A stretch of DNA of 15,999 bases from contig JAJZHV010000003.1 of the NCBI GenBank assembly GCA_021804345.1, forward strand, positions 1 to 15,999. Direction: 5' to 3'. Shown piece after piece: positions 12,996 through 15,999 of the stretch; positions within the stretch are counted from its first letter, which is position 1; every line of letters starts with the position of its first letter. The notes under the pieces are model-generated. The model was not told the DNA's origin. It ran no database searches and saw only the letters and a program-made list of their open reading frames with translations. The DNA comes from Pseudomonadota bacterium (GTDB lineage Bacteria; Pseudomonadota; Gammaproteobacteria; Burkholderiales; Ferrovaceae). Position numbers and translations under genes: made by a program.

Positions 12996-14321
12996 TCAGC
13001 GCCCGGCATCGGATTTGGTCTTTTTGCCAGCAGCGCCTTCTGTCGTGCCTGCCGGCGCCTCATCGCCGGCAAACAGCGCCACCTGATGATAGAGCGCTGC
13101 GTTGATGTCGGTGGGCGTGATCATGCCCACGAGACGGCGCTCTTCGTCCAGCACGGGAATATGATGAATATTCTGGCTGGAGATGGCGTGTACTAGCACG
13201 GTGATCGCTGTGTCCACCCGTGTAGTATAGACGACTTTGGTCATGATTTGTCCAACCACTTCGGGGCGCTCGCCCTGCGGGCCGGGAGTGGGCGTCAACC
13301 AGTGCCACAGACGTTGCTTCAGGGTTGGGAAGGGAGTGTCACCCAGTTGCCGCAAAAAGTCGGTGGTGGTGACAATACCCTGCAGGCGGTCAAAGGGGTC
13401 CACCACGGGCAGGGCGCGAATCTGGTGGCGGCACAACAGGCTCCAGGCTTCGGTAAGCGAGGTGCCAAAACGTGCCGTGACCAGATCGCGTGACATGAGA
13501 TCCCCGCAGGTGGTGCCCATGTGCCGCGACAAGGCATGCTCCACCGCCAGGTTGTAGATCGAAACCAGTTCGCTTTCCTGCACGTCCACGAAACTGTCGG
13601 TCTGCTCCAGGGCAAAATCCAGATCCTCATGCTGCAAACCCAGACGTTGCTCGGGGGGCAGGTCCCGGGTGTGATGCGCATTGGACGCCAGCTCTGGGCG
13701 CCAGGGGTAACGGCGCCGCAAAATCAGGGTATTGATCAGTACTGCCAACAGCACGGCAAGGAGCATGTTGCCGACCAGGGACAAACCCAGCCCCCCCATC
13801 TGTTTAAGGTCGGAAGGCGCCGCCAGGACCAGGAACAGGGCCAGCGCACCGCCGGGGGGGTGGATGCAGCGCAAGCGCGCCATCAGCCAGATGGACCCTG
13901 CTACCGCTGCCGCGGCCGCCAGTGGGGGGTAAGGAATGAGTAGCAGGCTCAGCAAGGCAGCCCCAGCGCTCACCAGATAGCTTCCCACCACGGGCCAGGG
14001 AGCAGCCACCGGGCTGTGGGGCATGAGATACAGGATGACCGCACTGGCTCCCATGGGGGCCAACAGGCCGTGATGCCCCACCGGAAACCAGTCCAGCAGT
14101 TGGCCCGACAAGGCAATGGCGAGGAAGGCCCCCAAGGTAGCGCGCCAGCGCTCGCGTCGGGATAGAGGGGGCAGTCCCATCTGAAAACAGTGCAGTACCC
14201 GGGTCTTGAAGCGCCCTATCAGGGTACGCGCGGCCGCGCCCGTAGCCTGGTTCGCTGCCGAGTCTGGTGCTGGGTCCACTGCTCGGCCCGAGCCGGTTGC
14301 CGGGGGGTCGCTGGCGCTCAA
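12996..14321 (-). CDS. HPP family integral membrane protein with two C-terminal CBS domains
   Basis: The 441-aa protein has an N-terminal hydrophobic HPP domain (~50-202) with the name motif CIHPPGGALAL (152-162) and about four to six membrane segments, then two CBS domains: ~270-326 (CGDLMSRDLVTARFGTSLTE ... LQGIVTTTDFLRQLG) and ~355-412 (VGQIMTKVVYTTRVDTAITV ... LVGMITPTDINAAL). HPP proteins include plastid and cyanobacterial nitrite transporters; CBS pairs usually sense adenine nucleotides. Nitrite or a related anion as substrate is an inference from family and neighbours. The start is TTG 14319-14321: GGGAG (14330-14334), inside the end of narL, lies 8 nt before it, and only 1 nt separates the two genes. 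The C-terminus is a short charged tail. Confidence 0.87.
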   Translation of the reverse strand: MSASDPPATGSGRAVDPAPDSAANQATGAAARTLIGRFKTRVLHCFQMGLPPLSRRERWRATLGAFLAIALSGQLLDWFPVGHHGLLAPMGASAVILYLMPHSPVAAPWPVVGSYLVSAGAALLSLLLIPYPPLAAAAAVAGSIWLMARLRCIHPPGGALALFLVLAAPSDLKQMGGLGLSLVGNMLLAVLLAVLINTLILRRRYPWRPELASNAHHTRDLPPEQRLGLQHEDLDFALEQTDSFVDVQESELVSIYNLAVEHALSRHMGTTCGDLMSRDLVTARFGTSLTEAWSLLCRHQIRALPVVDPFDRLQGIVTTTDFLRQLGDTPFPTLKQRLWHWLTPTPGPQGERPEVVGQIMTKVVYTTRVDTAITVLVHAISSQNIHHIPVLDEERRLVGMITPTDINAALYHQVALFAGDEAPAGTTEGAAGKKTKSDAGR

Positions 14322-14322
14322 T

Positions 14323-14991
14323 TTATTTTCTCCCGCCGATGCCGTTGGAAACCGCCCAGACGGCAGCCTCTACGCGGGAATGGAATTTCAGTTTCTTGAG
14401 CAGGTTGCGAATATGCACCTTGACGGTACTCTCCATGATATCCAGTTCGCGGGCGATGAGCTTGTTGGACAACCCTTGCGCCAGGCAACCCAGGATAGTG
14501 CTTTCGCGTTCCGTTAGCTCGGACTGCGAGCGCGCTTCGGTGGCGGATTCCCGACGCAGCAGCAAGGCCAGGTGCCCCATCAGGGTGTCACTGATGACGG
14601 TTTGACCAAACAGGGCATTTTGCAAATGGGTCAGCACCTGGGCGGGTTCCGTATCCTTGAGCAGATAGCCGTCGGCGCCGGCGCGAATGGCAGCCACCAG
14701 ATCATTAGGGTCGTCCGACACGGTCAGGATGATGATGCGACAATCCACGCCGGCGGCCCGTAAGGCCTGCAAGGTGGCGATGCCGTTCTTCCCCGCTTTC
14801 ATGTTGAGGTCCAGCAGTATCAGGTCGGGTGTCAGGGTCAAGGCTTTGGCAATGCCCGTGTCTCCGTTTTCTGCTTCTCCCACAGGGTGAAGATGGCGGG
14901 TGGAGGCCAGAAGTTCCAGAACCCCCTTGCGAAACAGAGGATGATCGTCGATGACTAGGATGCGGGCCGGTTCGGTGGAGGGTTGGTTCAT
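14323..14991 (-). CDS. narL: NarL/FixJ-family response regulator, NarL-like
   Basis: The 222-aa protein has a receiver domain with acidic pocket Asp15-Asp16 (VIDDHPLFRKG), phospho-acceptor Asp61 (LLDLNM), Thr90 and Lys112, then a LuxR-type helix-turn-helix (ELTERESTILGCLAQGLSNK, and STVKVHIRNLLKKLKFHSRV followed by EAAVWAV). The end of the recognition region closely resembles NarL/NarP of nitrate-regulated systems. Its ATG overlaps the sensor gene stop in ATGA, so the pair is translated together. It probably binds promoters of nitrate/nitrite-respiration genes; targets are not evident in the window, although the HPP gene 1 nt downstream is co-transcribed. The length is normal for the family. 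Confidence 0.9.
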   Translation of the reverse strand: MNQPSTEPARILVIDDHPLFRKGVLELLASTRHLHPVGEAENGDTGIAKALTLTPDLILLDLNMKAGKNGIATLQALRAAGVDCRIIILTVSDDPNDLVAAIRAGADGYLLKDTEPAQVLTHLQNALFGQTVISDTLMGHLALLLRRESATEARSQSELTERESTILGCLAQGLSNKLIARELDIMESTVKVHIRNLLKKLKFHSRVEAAVWAVSNGIGGRK

Positions 14992-15999
14992 GAGGGTTTG
15001 ACTTCCTGTGCGTAGGGGGTATTGGCCATAAACCCCAGGCTGACCCGTGTGCCCCCCTCTGGACGGGTTTCGAATTGGATCTGACCGTGCAAAATGGCAG
15101 CCCGGTCGTGCATGATGGTCAATCCATAATGATGCGGGCCCCGGGGTTCGGGGGGCAAGCCCACCCCGTTGTCCTCGATGCTGACCTTGACCTGACGCAG
15201 GCTGTCAGCGCTCAGATGTACCCGTGCCCAGGTGGCCTGGGCATGCTGTTGCACGTTCAGAAGGGCCTCCCGGATGATGCTGGTGAGATGAATTTCCTCG
15301 TTGGCGGACAGCTCCATGCTGCCCATGTGCTGCTCCAGCAGGATGGGAAAGCCACAGCGCTGGCTCAGTTCTTCGGTGAGGTTGGATAGGGCCTGGGTGA
15401 AGGGGGTTTGTCCGGGAGGTAGCCGAAAGGTGGCGAGCAGTTCGCGCAATTCGCGGTAGGCGTTGCCCAAGCCCAGGTTGAGTTCTTCCACACTGTGGGC
15501 CAATTCGGGTTGCAATTGTGCGGGAATCCGGGATTGCATCAGGGCGATCTGAATTTTGAGATAGGACAGGGATTGTGCAATGGAATCGTGCAGTTCGCGC
15601 GCAATGACCGCGCGCTCCTCTAGGACGGCCAAGCGGCGCTGCTCTTCGCTGCGCCGGGTGTTGGCCAGGGCAATGGCCACGTGGCGCCCCAGGGTTTCCA
15701 GTACCTGGGTTTGCCAGGGTTCAATGCGGGTGCCGGGGCGCAGCTGAAACGGCATTACCCCCTGCCACTGGCCACCACCGGTGAGGGGTACGCTCACCAG
15801 GCGCAGTTCGCCCAACTGGAATTCATGCCACGTGCTGTCCTGCGCGCTGCCAAAACAAATGGTACAACCCAGGCGCGCGCAGAGTTGGGCCCGCTCGGAT
15901 TCGGGGATATGGGTGGCGAGCGGATAGGCGCGCTCGCCTTCGTTCTGGCGCACACAGATGATGCCCGGCCCTAGTCCCAGGGCCTGTTCCACGTCTTGC
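14988..15999 (-). CDS. narX: NarX-like sensor histidine kinase (5' end outside the window)
   Basis: The frame is open from the right window edge to the TGA at 14988-14990, giving ~336 C-terminal residues. Numbered from the GTG at 15990-15992 there is a cysteine-containing central GAF-like region (Cys38, 43, 46 in CARLGCTIC), an HPK7-type dimerisation box ERAVIARELHDSIAQSLSYL with phospho-acceptor His135, then YRELRELLATFRL, a HATPase N-box (IREALLNVQQHAQAT) and G-box (EDNGVGLP, HHYGLTIMHDRA). The kinase core is very similar to E. coli NarX, and the central cysteines also fit NarX/NarQ. The periplasmic sensor, HAMP and membrane helices would be encoded beyond the edge, so nitrate/nitrite sensing is inferred. 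It overlaps narL by 4 nt. Confidence 0.9.
   Translation of the reverse strand, partial: QDVEQALGLGPGIICVRQNEGERAYPLATHIPESERAQLCARLGCTICFGSAQDSTWHEFQLGELRLVSVPLTGGGQWQGVMPFQLRPGTRIEPWQTQVLETLGRHVAIALANTRRSEEQRRLAVLEERAVIARELHDSIAQSLSYLKIQIALMQSRIPAQLQPELAHSVEELNLGLGNAYRELRELLATFRLPPGQTPFTQALSNLTEELSQRCGFPILLEQHMGSMELSANEEIHLTSIIREALLNVQQHAQATWARVHLSADSLRQVKVSIEDNGVGLPPEPRGPHHYGLTIMHDRAAILHGQIQFETRPEGGTRVSLGFMANTPYAQEVKPS

Overview
The window is GC-rich, densely coded bacterial DNA. Its gene content suggests a metabolically versatile, facultatively anaerobic proteobacterium, probably Beta- or Gammaproteobacteria: an acetoin dehydrogenase operon, a cytosolic NAD-linked molybdenum formate dehydrogenase of the FdsGBACD type, an OpgD-type periplasmic glucan protein with a Tat leader, and a NarX/NarL-like two-component pair. 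No tRNA, rRNA, CRISPR array, insertion sequence or phage gene was seen. The genus cannot be fixed from the sequence alone.

Left part, plus strand (1-2139): the 3' end of acoB (E1 beta), acoC (a lipoyl domain fused to an alpha/beta hydrolase) and a lipoate/octanoate-transfer protein. They are joined by 4-nt and 1-nt overlaps and read as the tail of one operon for acetoin cleavage plus lipoylation of its E2. This operon runs head-on into opgD, and the two coding regions overlap by 34 bp at their 3' ends.

Everything from 2106 to the right edge is on the minus strand. In transcription order (right to left) it holds a narX-like sensor kinase (cut by the window edge), a narL-like regulator, an HPP membrane protein with two CBS domains, a nitronate-monooxygenase-like flavoprotein preceded by a perfect FNR/ANR-type site, and an AT-rich promoter region. 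The formate dehydrogenase genes fdsG-fdsB-fdsA-fdsC(fdhD) follow, then a 233-nt gap, fdsD, three small genes (35, 78 and 76 aa; the first two encode membrane proteins) and opgD.

FdsG, FdsB and FdsA carry electrons from formate at the Mo site through iron-sulfur clusters to FMN and NAD+. FdsC (FdhD) supplies sulfur to the cofactor and FdsD is an accessory subunit. The right-hand block looks like nitrate/nitrite-responsive regulation (NarX/NarL) coupled to a membrane protein of a family that includes nitrite transporters, and to an enzyme family that can release nitrite from nitronates. That link is inferred from gene order. It is the most interesting hypothesis here, together with the FNR site in front of a nominally oxygen-dependent enzyme with an unusual four-cysteine tail, and the small membrane-protein cluster behind the formate dehydrogenase operon.
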